This document shows, piece after piece, positions 11,364-21,443 of a stretch of DNA of 53,968 nucleotides. The position numbers and the translations under genes are program-made. The notes beneath the pieces are model-generated. The model saw only the letters and a program-made list of their open reading frames with translations. It searched no databases and was not told the DNA's origin. The stretch covers positions 1-53,968 of the forward strand of contig JADNRV010000327.1 in assembly GCA_015499995.1 (NCBI GenBank), read 5' to 3'. This DNA comes from Flammula alnicola. Its lineage: Eukaryota > Basidiomycota > Agaricomycetes > Agaricales > Strophariaceae. Within the stretch, counting starts at the first letter, position 1. Each line of letters starts with the position of its first letter.

Positions 11364-12838
11364 TCAAAGATCTCGATAACTCTTCTGCATCCAGGTCGGA
11401 TCAGGCGGAAATATATAAAAATCATCATAAGCTTCTTTAGAGACAAAGAGGTAAGCAAGTTTGAGGTATCGATAACGTTGAAGTCTTAGCATACCATCAG
11501 CAAGCGACACTTCACAAGCGACCTCCTCTCGGGTTGCTACCAGCCTGGCAGTGAGATTTTCAAGCCCCCGGATAATTACTTGGGCGGTGATATCGTCTTC
11601 AAAAGGGTGGATTAGAATTTGGAGCTTCCGCAGGCGAAGGAAGCGCTTTTGATCAGAGAATATGCACATTATATCCGTCCAAGGAGACAGGTCTACTGTG
11701 TCCAGCTCGCCAACTACATAGTTGACTTGCACGACGAATTCCTCAATGGGAGAAGATGATACTTGGGTGATCATATTTATGAACCACGGGAATGGGTCGT
11801 AGAGCATGCCTTGGGTACTGTCGCACGCCATTTCGATCCGGATGTAGAATCTTCGCAGCTTCGTAAGCACGCTCCAGTCGATGGGGTCTGAGACTGCGGC
11901 TTCCGGTAGACTAACTGTTCAGAAGAAAAAATGTCAGGGAAGCAGGAATAAGTTGGTTAGAGCACCATACCAAAGGGATAATGGAAAGGAAAGATGAACA
12001 TACTGTCAAGGGCGGGGTCGAATGCAAGTTCCTCCAACGAGTCAGCACAGCGACTTAGAAGCATCCACGTCTCATCATGCGTCTCTAAGGATTTGTCCGC
12101 TGCCACACGTAGTTTTTTCAGTTTCGTCACATCAATTAGGGCGTTATTGATCATGTCGGCAAGCCAGCCTTGTGATAACGTGGTCCCAGGAATGTTAGAA
12201 CCTAAATTCGCGAGTTGTACGCTGAGAGAATCCAGATATATCGTTTTGGCTGAATCGATTGGGGGCGTTGCAGGCGCAAGAGCCAGGTTCATCGCATAGT
12301 CGAGCGCTAGGTGTTTGAGATTCGGGCAGTAATTAACCATGGCGACAGGGAGACACAAGAAGTTGAGATAGGTAAGGCATGGAAGCCGCATCACATCGAG
12401 CAGCGATCCCAAAAGACCTCCTCGAGCGATTTTTCCCCAATTTCCACCTTGACCTGATGTGCGATATTGTATCACCAGTGCTTTCAGGCAGCGCAGAAGA
12501 GGTAGAGAGTAGGTGAGTGTCGTGTCTTTGGACAGCCACTCTGTTTCTTCAGTCTTGCAGTCGATTACCTCCAAATAATGTACGTATTTGAAAATATGTG
12601 GCGAGTTCTCGAGAAGTCGTCGAAATCGCGCGCCATTACCCCGTTTTTTCTCGTCGGTCGGTGGGAAGAGTACGATTTTTGAAAGGAGATGCTTTTGGCA
12701 GGCCGGAAGGAATGCTCGACAGGCCAGAGAGCAAGCTTTCAGCGAGTCGTTTTTATCCCAGAGGTGGCTAAGGATCTCATCGTCGATTTTTGGAGGAAAA
12801 TGGGCAGACATCATGGTGGTTGACATTGAGTCGATCAT
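11364..12838 (-). CDS. F-box/leucine-rich family protein, copy 3
   Basis: A 441-aa paralogue and the cleanest copy. Exons (minus strand): 12838-12004, 11914-11495, 11434-11364. Introns are 89 nt (donor GTATGTTC, acceptor TTCTGAACAG) and 60 nt (GTATGC...CTAAAG), both phase 1, at positions shared with copies 1 and 4. The second intron has no in-frame stop, so an intron-retained isoform is possible. N-terminal F-box-like motif: FPPKIDDEILSHLWDKND...LKACSLACRAFLPACQ. Mid-protein Leu-rich segments contain the marker MVNYCPNLKHL. The C-terminus is YIFPPDPTW...SYRDL. The ATG at 12838 is used; internal Met codons at 12826 and 12814 are also possible starts. A truncated copy of its first 350 bp sits at 198-545. 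Confidence 0.82.
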
Positions 12839-13402
12839 GCCAGCACTGCATCATTAATTACGCCGGACCGGAACCTGATCGGAACCGTGACCGGCGAGAC
12901 AGCGGACATCCCGGCACGGTTAAGCGCTTAAGCGCTTAAATCCTCAAACTTATAATACAAGTGCAGACGCAGTAAAATATCAGCAAGAAGTTGGCCTGTC
13001 CGTGTAATTAGCTATTTTATTTAAAATGTCTTCCAGAAATCCTAGAGTTTATGGGTTGCTAAGAATAGGGACTTCCACTGGCAGGCAGGGAAGCACGGGA
13101 GTATGAGAGCATGCTTTCTGTCTATTGTGTTGCTCAAATTTCCAAACATTCTTGATAATTCTTGTACATACCACGCTCTATTGAATCTGTCCACTATTCC
13201 ACAAATTCTACATATCATACAGGAATAATGCATGGTGTATGGATGGAATATGCAGCGGGTTTTGCACAAAAGGTGCGTGTAAGCTGCCCTAGACCTCAGA
13301 CAAGTCTACTCACTTCGAATCAACCATTCACTGTAAGCATCTATCTCTTGCTTCTTATGCAAAAGGTTACTAATTTTTAAAAATCATCCAGCGACCCACA
13401 AA
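12839..13402. other. Intergenic, promoter of small gene with 5' UTR intron
   Basis: No further gene seen. A 20-bp perfect palindrome lies at 12920-12939. A good intron lies just upstream of the next start codon: donor GTAAGC at 13333, acceptor CCAG at 13391, with a TTACTAAT branch-like site. It is a probable 5' UTR intron of the gene at 13403. Confidence 0.5.
12920..12939. repeat. Perfect 20-bp palindrome
   Basis: TTAAGCGCTTAAGCGCTTAA reads the same on both strands and is built from overlapping AAGCGCTT blocks. It lies about 80 bp upstream of F-box copy 3 and could be a binding site or a cruciform-prone sequence. Confidence 0.9.
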
Positions 13403-13714
13403 ATGCCTGAAGCTGAAGGTTTCATCAAGTCCACTGCTGGTGGACGCTTCGCCGCCACCTTCATGATCGACGAGCTCATGTACAACTTCTCCGGAAGTTT
13501 CGCATCGAGTGTCCCCGCTTTCACCTGCAACACCGCGACCATCACCTACAGTGGCTTGAAGCAACTCAATTCGACCCAGTCCTTTGAAGGTCGCGTTGGG
13601 CCCTCCAAGGTCACGCTCAACCTCGCCAACGGTCCTGTTATCAACGGTGTCCTGGACATGCCACTCTCTCCTGGAAGCACTGTTTCAGGAAGCGGTGTCT
13701 GGACCCAGAACTAA
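13403..13714 (+). CDS. Small beta-rich orphan protein (103 aa)
   Basis: A single-exon 103-aa ORF (start ATG at 13403) following a likely 5' UTR intron (13333-13391). The codon choice is strongly biased (many C-ending codons, e.g. AACGGTCCTGTTATCAACGG), as in highly expressed fungal genes. The sequence alternates hydrophobic and polar residues (ATFMIDELMYNFSG, KVTLNLANGPVINGVLDM), with Gly turns and a terminal SGSGVWTQN, suggesting a compact beta fold. There is no signal peptide, membrane segment or cysteine pair. I do not recognise the family. Confidence 0.75.
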   Translation: MPEAEGFIKSTAGGRFAATFMIDELMYNFSGSFASSVPAFTCNTATITYSGLKQLNSTQSFEGRVGPSKVTLNLANGPVINGVLDMPLSPGSTVSGSGVWTQN

Positions 13715-14153
13715 ATAGGCGCGTTTTTTCTGGTACTATTCTTGCACAAATGCTGACTGAATACGATTTGCACAGGACATTAGATGTCGCTGATGCTCCA
13801 CTTCTTGATGAACGTGCAAGGAATCGGAAATCGGACTTCTATTAATATTGCACGTTGTATTTCACTACCTGTTTGTTATCGAATAAACGAGTGAACAAAG
13901 AAACGATGCACAGAGCTGACTCGGAATGCATACTAGCATTCAGATCTGGTTTAGTAGTCGAATGGTCTTCCCGTGCTCGTTTGCGAGTCAGTTATGTTGC
14001 AGTCCCAGGTTGGGTAAAGCTTGACAAGTCGTTCGGCGAGCAACCTGTGCAACCTTCCAACGATTGACTGCGATGGGTTTCCTGGATCGGATATATTCAG
14101 CGAAATAAGGAGAGCGGTGTACCGCGAAGTCTTTCTAAAAGAACCGGCTATAG
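13715..14153. other. Intergenic, converging 3' ends
   Basis: No gene seen. The small orphan gene and the kinase-like gene converge here; the stretch probably holds their 3' untranslated regions. Confidence 0.5.
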
Positions 14154-15407
14154 CTAAATATCAACTTCGTCGTTGTCCCAAGCTCTATCAAGTCGTCGTG
14201 AATGCTTAAACTTGAATGGTTTTTCCGTCGCCCTGGAGTTTGAAAGTTCTGCTATGCGCTTCATCAAGTACTGTTCCAGGACATAACCAACCGCGCCTTC
14301 CTCGTCCTGCGACTTGCGAGCCTTCCGAAACTCTTCGTCTGTTTCGTCTTCCCCCTGGACGCGAGCCATGCCAAAATCAATCATGACGACCTTGAACTGC
14401 TTCGATTCGTTTCGCGGCTCGAGTTCTTGCAGATTTGGTAGAAGCTCCCAGGAACTATCTGGCGAAGGGACTTTGTCGCTCGAGGACGTCTCGAGTGGAA
14501 CGACGAGGATATTGTCCAACCTCACGTCGCGATTCAGGACCCCCAAATCGCCCACTTCCTGGACAAGTTTCACGGCCGCCTTTCCTACGTCGTGCCAGAG
14601 GTCTTGATTTCGTATTCGCTCGGGAATGTCGCGCAAAGAGAACGAAGAATGCTTGTATTCCATCAACAACCCCTTCGCCTGGACCATCGCTCTGCCTTTG
14701 CGATCCCTTCCTCGGACATGAACGGTACCGTAGAGGAGTGGTACCATGTCGCCCTGCACCTCAGCCAACGCCCGATATACTTCGACCTCCTGCTCGTAAA
14801 GCTTGTCGCACCGTTTTTCAAGATACGCTTCTCGATGGCCAGGCGACCACTTGGCATTGGATATTTTCTTCTTTTCCCCTAGTTTCCCCTCGTTTCCATC
14901 CCGCGTTCCATGACGTTTCTTTTTTTCTTCTTCGCAAGAATCATCTTCATCGTACCAAGAATCACCTTCGAATCCGACCGCGATATTAACCTGCGGCTTT
15001 CGATCCTCTGGCAAGGCTTGAAATGCCAGGAACTCAGGTTCCATGTCGGGTGTCCACTCCAATGCCTTGTACTCTTCCCGCAGACCAGTCGCAAAGCGTC
15101 TATCGCAGAGTTTGAGGATCATATGCGAGGAGGACGGCAATAGCCGCTTCTTTGGTTTTCGACGAGAGGAAGAAGTCCCGGGAGCATAGGACGATAAGCT
15201 GACCAAAAGAACACAGGAAAATGTCCTTGAGAGCGTTCGGATGACCTTCAAAGATACCGTGGTTGGTTTCCGTGGTTGTTGAGTGACACTATCGACATTC
15301 CGGTCTCCGCTCGATGTTGCTTCGGGGTAGAAATCGACTTGAAGAATGGATCCAGTTCGGTATGTATAATACCGTAACTGAGTAGTGCCTTCCGTGCTTT
15401 TGGCCAT
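14154..15407 (-). CDS. Protein kinase-like fold protein
   Basis: A single-exon 417-aa protein; the start is the ATG at 15407, the first in frame. The C-terminal half has kinase-fold landmarks: a KLYEQEVEVYRALAEVQG helix (alphaC-like glutamate) followed by VPLLYGTV; a hinge GLLMEYK; VLNRDVRLDNILV, where canonical HRD reads NRD; and VVMIDFGMAR (DFG). The N-terminal part contains a beta-rich segment and HMILKLCDRRF, in which the Lys of LKL could be the ATP-contacting lysine. A long acidic/basic insert (CEEEKKKRHGTRDGNEGK) separates this from the helix. Such kinase-like proteins are common in Agaricomycetes. Activity is uncertain because the HRD histidine is replaced, though the catalytic Asp and Asn are kept. 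Confidence 0.7.
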   Translation of the reverse strand: MAKSTEGTTQLRYYTYRTGSILQVDFYPEATSSGDRNVDSVTQQPRKPTTVSLKVIRTLSRTFSCVLLVSLSSYAPGTSSSRRKPKKRLLPSSSHMILKLCDRRFATGLREEYKALEWTPDMEPEFLAFQALPEDRKPQVNIAVGFEGDSWYDEDDSCEEEKKKRHGTRDGNEGKLGEKKKISNAKWSPGHREAYLEKRCDKLYEQEVEVYRALAEVQGDMVPLLYGTVHVRGRDRKGRAMVQAKGLLMEYKHSSFSLRDIPERIRNQDLWHDVGKAAVKLVQEVGDLGVLNRDVRLDNILVVPLETSSSDKVPSPDSSWELLPNLQELEPRNESKQFKVVMIDFGMARVQGEDETDEEFRKARKSQDEEGAVGYVLEQYLMKRIAELSNSRATEKPFKFKHSRRLDRAWDNDEVDI

Positions 15408-16031
15408 CGTCACAATTGACGCGTATAGAAGAAGAAGCGAAGAAAGGGCGACCAAAACTATACATGCCTCAAGCCTTATGGTGCACACATGTTCAGTACC
15501 GCATCAGTGAAGCATCGATGGAGATAGAGGTGTACAGCCCAAGTGATTCCCGTGGAATCTGGTCATTCCGCTGTCCACTGGGCTTGGACGTTTATGGTCG
15601 ATGAAACGGCTGTGAGCAAGCTGTGAGGTGAAAGTCGAAGTGAAGTGGTAATGATTCTGTTGAAGCCAGACGGCACTGACATTGGAAATTCTCCGAGTAT
15701 CATATGATGCAGCAAACAAAGAGCAAGAGAACCGCTGTCGGCCTGCTGAAGTTGCAGAATCGTAAATGGGGAGCTAACCTTGGCGATTCTAAATTTCTAA
15801 CTTGAAGGTCCGACCCCCTATTTTCAGCAGGATGGCAGGTCGCCTAATCCGGGCAGGCGCACGTCATTGAGCGGTGCGCCTGTCGGGATTACCACGCTCT
15901 CTCTCACCGTACACTCACTACGAGCCCAACGGTGGCGGCAGCGATCTCCCTCGTTCCCTCATCGCTGATCGATTACCGAAACTCTACTAACCGCTAACGA
16001 CTTACGATTTACGACTTTTACGACTCTCTTT
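15408..16031. other. Divergent promoter region
   Basis: About 620 bp between the divergently transcribed kinase-like gene and the four-helix membrane protein gene, so it should carry both promoters. It contains an imperfect hairpin at 15846-15890, listed separately. No ORF in it is convincing. Confidence 0.5.
15846..15890. repeat. Imperfect inverted repeat / hairpin in divergent promoter
   Basis: Left arm 15846-15862 (AATCCGGGCAGGCGCAC) and right arm 15874-15890 (GTGCGCCTGTCGGGATT) pair over 17 bp with two mismatches, around an 11-nt loop. The nine innermost pairs (CAGGCGCAC/GTGCGCCTG) are perfect. It may be a dyad operator for a dimeric regulator of one or both flanking genes. Confidence 0.6.
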
Positions 16032-18017
16032 ATGTTTTCAGACCCTAACCTCGACGCTCCACCACCTCAATCACAGTTCCATCGTCCATGGTCGCCAGAA
16101 CCCTATGACGCTTATTCGTCGAGCAGCGCCACCTTTAGCAGGCTGCAGCAGACACATCGCGGCAGACAGGATCAGCAGCAGCAGGATATTCGCTCTCACG
16201 GCACTTCTCCGCATCGACAACAACGCCGAGAGGGTTCAGACGTCTCTGTCGAGGCCCTTGATCTAGCGGACTATGCTAGAACTTTGCGAATGCGACAAGC
16301 GGAGGACCCATACCCTCCCTTTCCGTCTCAGCTGAGGCAGCAGAATACTCGACCACCATCGTCTTTCCCCGTCTTAGTTCCCTCGTTAAACAGCCGAGAT
16401 TCCTTGGCCGTTCCTCCCCCTTCCCTTGTCTCTCGCGGACCTACTCTGTCCTCCAATGCCACGCACCAGACGATTTCATCTGCTCCTCGCTCATCTCAAA
16501 GACCGTTCTCTATGCCAGCTACACCTTTACCCATATCATATGCCAGTTCTTCGCGTGGACCCCTTCACCCGGGCCCTTACATCCTCGAGCCGGATACCCA
16601 TCCCGCTCCTTCCGAAGAGATTGATATCTCTCGCTTTCCAAAGTGGTCTAGGAATTGGTATAACGCCAATAACCCATCAGCTCCGCTCGCCCCAGCACCA
16701 GATGCCGACCTTTACACCTCACTCCCCGCATCGCAACTCGAATCGGCAAGAATGAAGTCATTGTTCGATCCAGGATACAGACACGATCCGTACAACTCTT
16801 ACAATCCATACGACTTGCCACCGCCAGCTCTTTCTTCCGTTGGCCATGACTCGAGAGACATGCTTCCATGGAGCAACGACCCTCCGGAATACGGTCCATC
16901 GCTAGATCCCATGCTTAAAGAGGAACGGATGCGGATGCTTGAGAGGGAGTTCGGAAGTAAAGCAAAGGGGAAGAGTAAAGATATTGACAAAGCCCTAGTG
17001 GACGAAGACGGCAAGCCGCTGGTGGGCACCATCGACGAGAAAGGCCGCCTAGTGACGACTGGACCGAAACGGCGTGTGGTAGTGAGGACGTTGCAAATCC
17101 TCTTAGCCATTGGTGCATCTATTCCCGCGATCTACGCTGCTGTGGTCAGTCGCTTTCCTTTTCTCTCCCTGTATTCTAGTAATTTATGTTTTTTCAACAG
17201 GCCATCAAACCCGCAGATCCGAAAAACCCACCACCGCCGGCAAATAAGCCGCCCGTCTTTGTCCTCTATATCCTTTCCTCTGTAACTCTGCTAACTCTCT
17301 TGTACATGTTCGTCTTCCGTCCATGCTGTTGCGTCCGCTCCAGATCACCATCCAAACACCCCCTCGGAGGCGCTGCCAACATGGGCATGATGGTCTTGCC
17401 CGTGGGTCCTCCAGGGAAGAAGAACAAGAAAGAGAAAGGAGGAAATAAGGGCAAGGGAAAGTACGGCCCTCCGGGCGCTCAAGACGTACAAGTAAACCTC
17501 ATCGTCGACCCAGGGGTGTTTCACCCTCCCGAAGCATCAGAATCAGAATCAGACGACGAGGGTGGTAGTCTGGACGAGGCGATGATGCCTGGGGGTTATG
17601 GCGGCTATGACAAGCGCCAGAAACATGAACGTCGCAAGAAGCGGAATCGTAACCGGCGGAGGCGAGGGGTGTTTGAGGGTCTGGCGATGGAGGAGGAATG
17701 GCGCGCGGCACGATCGTGGGCGAAGAAGGTGGCTGCCGTCGATGTGGCTGGACTGGTGTTCTGGGGTGCGACGTTCGTGTTCATCATGACTGGGAAGAAG
17801 TGTCCGAGTGGAGGATTTAATGGGTGGTATGTGCCATTGCCATAATGATGCCAGCTGCTGCTGCTCGTGGCTGATTTTTATTTTGAACCCTAGGTGCAAC
17901 GCGTACAATGTCTCGACTGCGTGTGCTTGCTTGCTGTGCTTGACATTTGGCGTGACTACATTTTTCGACGTGCAAGATCTGCATGTCAGCAAACAATCGC
18001 CACGGACGAGGAGCTAA
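16032..18017 (+). CDS. Four-transmembrane protein with long Pro-rich N-terminus
   Basis: A 620-aa protein from exons 16032-17144, 17201-17826 and 17894-18017 (introns 56 and 67 nt). Residues 1 to about 340 are Pro/Ser/Gln-rich and probably cytosolic. Four hydrophobic segments follow: VVVRTLQILLAIGASIPAI; VFVLYILSSVTLLTLLYMFV, ending at a Cys-rich CCC; after a Lys/Gly-rich acidic loop, VAGLVFWGATFVFIM; and STACACLLCLTFGVTTFF. The last intron must be removed to join KKCPSGGFNGW to CNAYN, giving the CP...GWCNAYN motif before helix 4. That is the layout of fungal membrane-associating tetraspan-like proteins. The role is unknown: a plasma-membrane or septum scaffold is a guess. Confidence 0.75.
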
Positions 18018-18269
18018 CCCTCACTTTAAGTTTGGGTTTGCTTTGCGCCACAGATGATCTCAACTTGTATTTGCATTTACCAACATCTCTTACAGCCGGG
18101 TCTTTTGGTTGTTATGGACATCACTCACGGACTGTAGTTACGGAGCAATATTTTTTTCTTTATTTGGACTCTTTCAAGCGGTTTGTTTTATTAACGACAT
18201 TCATGATCACGACCTTTCTGTAATTCATATTGTAGTCCTTGCCTCTGCACTAAATGATGACAGACTCCA

Positions 18270-19682
18270 TCATCTCAGGAAGAAGTAACTGACGCTTGCA
18301 GCTGCTTGAGGCGAAGAAGATTGGGAAGGTGCGCAGCAGTTTCCTTTACACAAGCCTACAAAAATTATTGCGCGCCCGTTGACTGTTGATGGGAAGGGTG
18401 GAACACGAACCTCGACACCTAGGCTATGCGGCGAGCCGATATCGACAGACACCGTCAACTCTTTCAACTGCGTGCCGAAGCGTGCATTTGAGGATTGCCT
18501 CTCTGTAAGATTTGTCAAAGCACCATCGGTCCTGAGATACACCGCCAAGGTGCAATACCTCGAGCCTTCCAGCAATATTGGGGAGGACGTCGCAGAAAAA
18601 TCGGGTGGCAACGACATCGGTCTCCGCAGTACTGGATTTTCTCTGGCTGTCGCTACTATCGAATATAAGTTCTTGGTCTCCTTCATAGGAGGACAGATAA
18701 TCTAGTAACTCATCTTCAACATCGAGGATATGGACGTTGGCCTTTTTCAAATGAATGCCCTCCATCCCCAGTGTTCTGAGTCCATATCGTAGGAAACGAC
18801 CAGTCCCGATGGATGGGGGGTACTTGAAATTGAAGTGAATCGATAAAGATTCCAAGGAACGTAGGTGGTACAAAGTGGTTGTGTTCAAGAGTATGCGCAC
18901 ATTCTCGAGGGAGAGAGATTTCAATCTCATGCCAGGCAGTCGATCCATCGCGTTAGGCAAGAAAGCGTGAAGTGTAGGGATATCACTGGCCTCCGAGTCA
19001 CGGAATCCGCCGGTCATGATGGAAAGATTGACTAGGCCAGGGCTACTTTCGACGATGGCCACTAGTTCCTTGCAATTAGCCACTATGTCTCCGAAATCAT
19101 AGCCAAACGCCAGATAACCTCCGATGAATAGGCTATGGAGACCAGTCGTATTAGGGAACGATGATTTAGGATATTTTCCATCAGAGATGAAAGAGATAGA
19201 AAGGTTGGGGATGCGTCAAGTCGATACAAACTTGGAAACAGTTTCAAAGATCCCATTATCATGATAAACAGACCATCTGCAAGTCAATTTCATCATATGT
19301 AAGTTAGTCCGACAGTCCATACTACTCACGAAAGAGCCCGCATATGTTTGAGTTCTGACAGTGCGGCAGAAAGCACGACTTGTAAGTCTTTACTTTGGCG
19401 ACGGTTTCTCAAACACCAATAAGCGTCGCCCCAGGATAACCGTGACCTGTATCCACTGCCTTCGTTTGAAATCGAGGCATGATATTGAATGGACACCGTT
19501 CGAACGTAATCGGTGGCTCTGGTCCTGTGCTCCGCATAGGCCTTCAATTTATCCATTGTAGGGTGGAAACTTGAAATATCTGGGTTTACGTTGATTGACA
19601 GATTCGCCAACGCGAGAGGCTCGACAGCAAAGCACATTTCACGGCAGACAAGACGCAGAGTCCTGTTACATTTTAGGTCGAG
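18270..19682 (-). pseudogene. Leucine-rich F-box-type gene, broken
   Basis: The minus-strand exon beginning at 19682 reads LDLKCNRTLRLVCREMCFAV. A 53-nt intron (19329-19277) follows, then WSVYHDNGIFETVSKFVST, an in-frame TGA (19216-19218), then RIPNLSISFISDGKYP and about 230 further residues of leucine-rich sequence. The style matches mushroom F-box/LRR proteins. A second defect lies near 18493-18505: after AILKCT the frame is lost, and removing ten bases would restore TQLKELTVSVDIGSPHS in the neighbouring frame. The first exon, with any F-box, was not found. Two independent disruptions make a pseudogene the best reading. Confidence 0.6.
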
Positions 19683-19966
19683 CTATGTTAAATCAGATTA
19701 GTGCTTGCCAAGTCAGCCATATCCTCCCAATGGAAACAAGACACGGTTGTCATGCACTATCTCATATACTTATAGTTTCTGGAGAAAGGGAAAGTATATC
19801 AGCCATTGAGGAGATCGTGGGCGAGATAGTAGAGTATCATGATGGGTGGACAACAGACTCAAACTCACGGAACAGTTTTCGCTATTGTAAGACTTTTCCC
19901 ATGTTTTTGACGTCACAGCCGGAACAAATGTCTCTTCATTCGGCTTCACGTCAAACCAGAACCACC

Positions 19967-21443
19967 ATGTCCGACCACCGAATTTTGCCTCAGGAAATCG
20001 ACGAGGAGATCGTAGCGTATCTCTGGAATGACAAAGCTGCGCTCAAAGCTCTCGCTCTATCCTGTCGTTCGTTTCTTCCAGCATGCCAGAAGCAACTTTT
20101 TGCAAGAATTACTCTCTTCCCACAAAGACAGAGATGCTTAAAGCGAAAACTCACCACCGCACCTAACTTCGAACGCCTACTCAAAGTCTCCCCACATCTT
20201 GCTCTGTATGTGTGCCGCTTAAAGATACTCGATGACGGGCGTCACGGATTCGAATGGCTCTCGCAAGACGTTTCGGAATCGCTCACATTCTGCTTTCCGC
20301 TTCTACGCCGCTTGAAAGCTTTGGTGATAAACTACCAAACGCGTCGGGGCCATGTGAATTGGCCAAGTGTCGTTCGACGGGGGTGGTTGAGAGCTTTATT
20401 CAATACGCTGCAGCTCCAGAGCCTCGTAAATTTGGATCTTAGCTACATGCCGCTCGCGTTGGTCAATCACTGCCCGAACCTCAAATCGCTCGGGCTCACT
20501 CTCGGAGAACCGGGATGGAACGCTGCAATCGACGCAGTAGCAGCGTCCACCCGTACCACAAATATCTATCTGGAATCACTGCGCATAAATATCGACGACA
20601 ATTTTTTGCAATATTCAAGACCCCCTATCAACTGGCCAGATGCCGTCGACCACAATGTACTTCATTTGACGAAGCTAAAACGGTTATATGCCATAGCCCA
20701 CAATGAGATGAAGGGGCACAATGAAATACAGAAGATTTTGAAGCGTTGTACCAATACGTTGGAGGAATTTTTGTTTAAACCCTGCTTCGGCGGTATGTCT
20801 GTCTACTATTCATCTGACTTTACAGATATGTTTTAATGACGTGATCTCTTCTTTCCTTCGAATTTTCTGTGGACTATTCCTTCCAGTTGTTACACAAGCC
20901 AAATATCAAAATGCAAGAAGGGTTACGGATCCCATTGACTGGAGTGCGTTGACGGCACTGAGAATGCTCTATATTCGAATCGTGACACTCTACAATGGCG
21001 TCGACGATATATTGGATTCGTTTCCATGGCTCATCGACATGTTCAAAAAACTCCCCTCTTCGGACTCGAACAATATCGAAGAATTCATTCTACATGTCCA
21101 ATATAAATTCGGCCCATTAGAGATTGACCTTTCCCCCTGGAAGGAGGTTGTGGCCTTATTCTGTGATCGGAATCGTTTCCCTCGACTAAAGCGACTTCAC
21201 ATCATGATATCCTCCCACACTGAGGGCGAAGGCGAAGAAATCGTCGATCGTCTAGAAGTAAATTTTGGCAGGTTGCGAAACTCTCGCGCGTTCAATTTCC
21301 GATTATCTTTAGTTCATAGTCGTGCGTCGCTCTTTTCTTCTTCCTTACGGTTGACTATTTGCTTACTTCTTTGAATGTTTGCAGAAGATTACGATCCCCG
21401 GCCTCTATTCTCGAGGGGCGCTATTTGGAGAGATTTCGTTTGA
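19967..21443 (+). CDS. F-box/leucine-rich family protein, copy 4
   Basis: A 438-aa paralogue, the most diverged copy. Exons 19967-20792, 20887-21318 and 21385-21443; introns are 94 and 66 nt at the two conserved phase-1 sites. The F-box-like N-terminus is ILPQEIDEEIVAYLWNDKAAL...LALSCRSFLPACQKQLF. Shared landmarks are VSPHLALYV, FCFPLLRRLKALVI, LVNHCPNLKSL, DPIDWSALTALRM, NNIEEFILHVQY and WKEVVALFCD. The last exon (KDYDPRPLF...WRDFV) matches the tail of copy 3 (SYRDL). The second donor (GTCGTG) is weak, but no other join restores the conserved tail. The reading frame is intact. Probable SCF substrate adaptor with unknown target. Confidence 0.8.

Noticed and set aside
14435..14989. Plus-strand frame of about 185 codons within the kinase-like gene
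   Set aside because: Lies opposite the kinase-fold exon and has no family resemblance.
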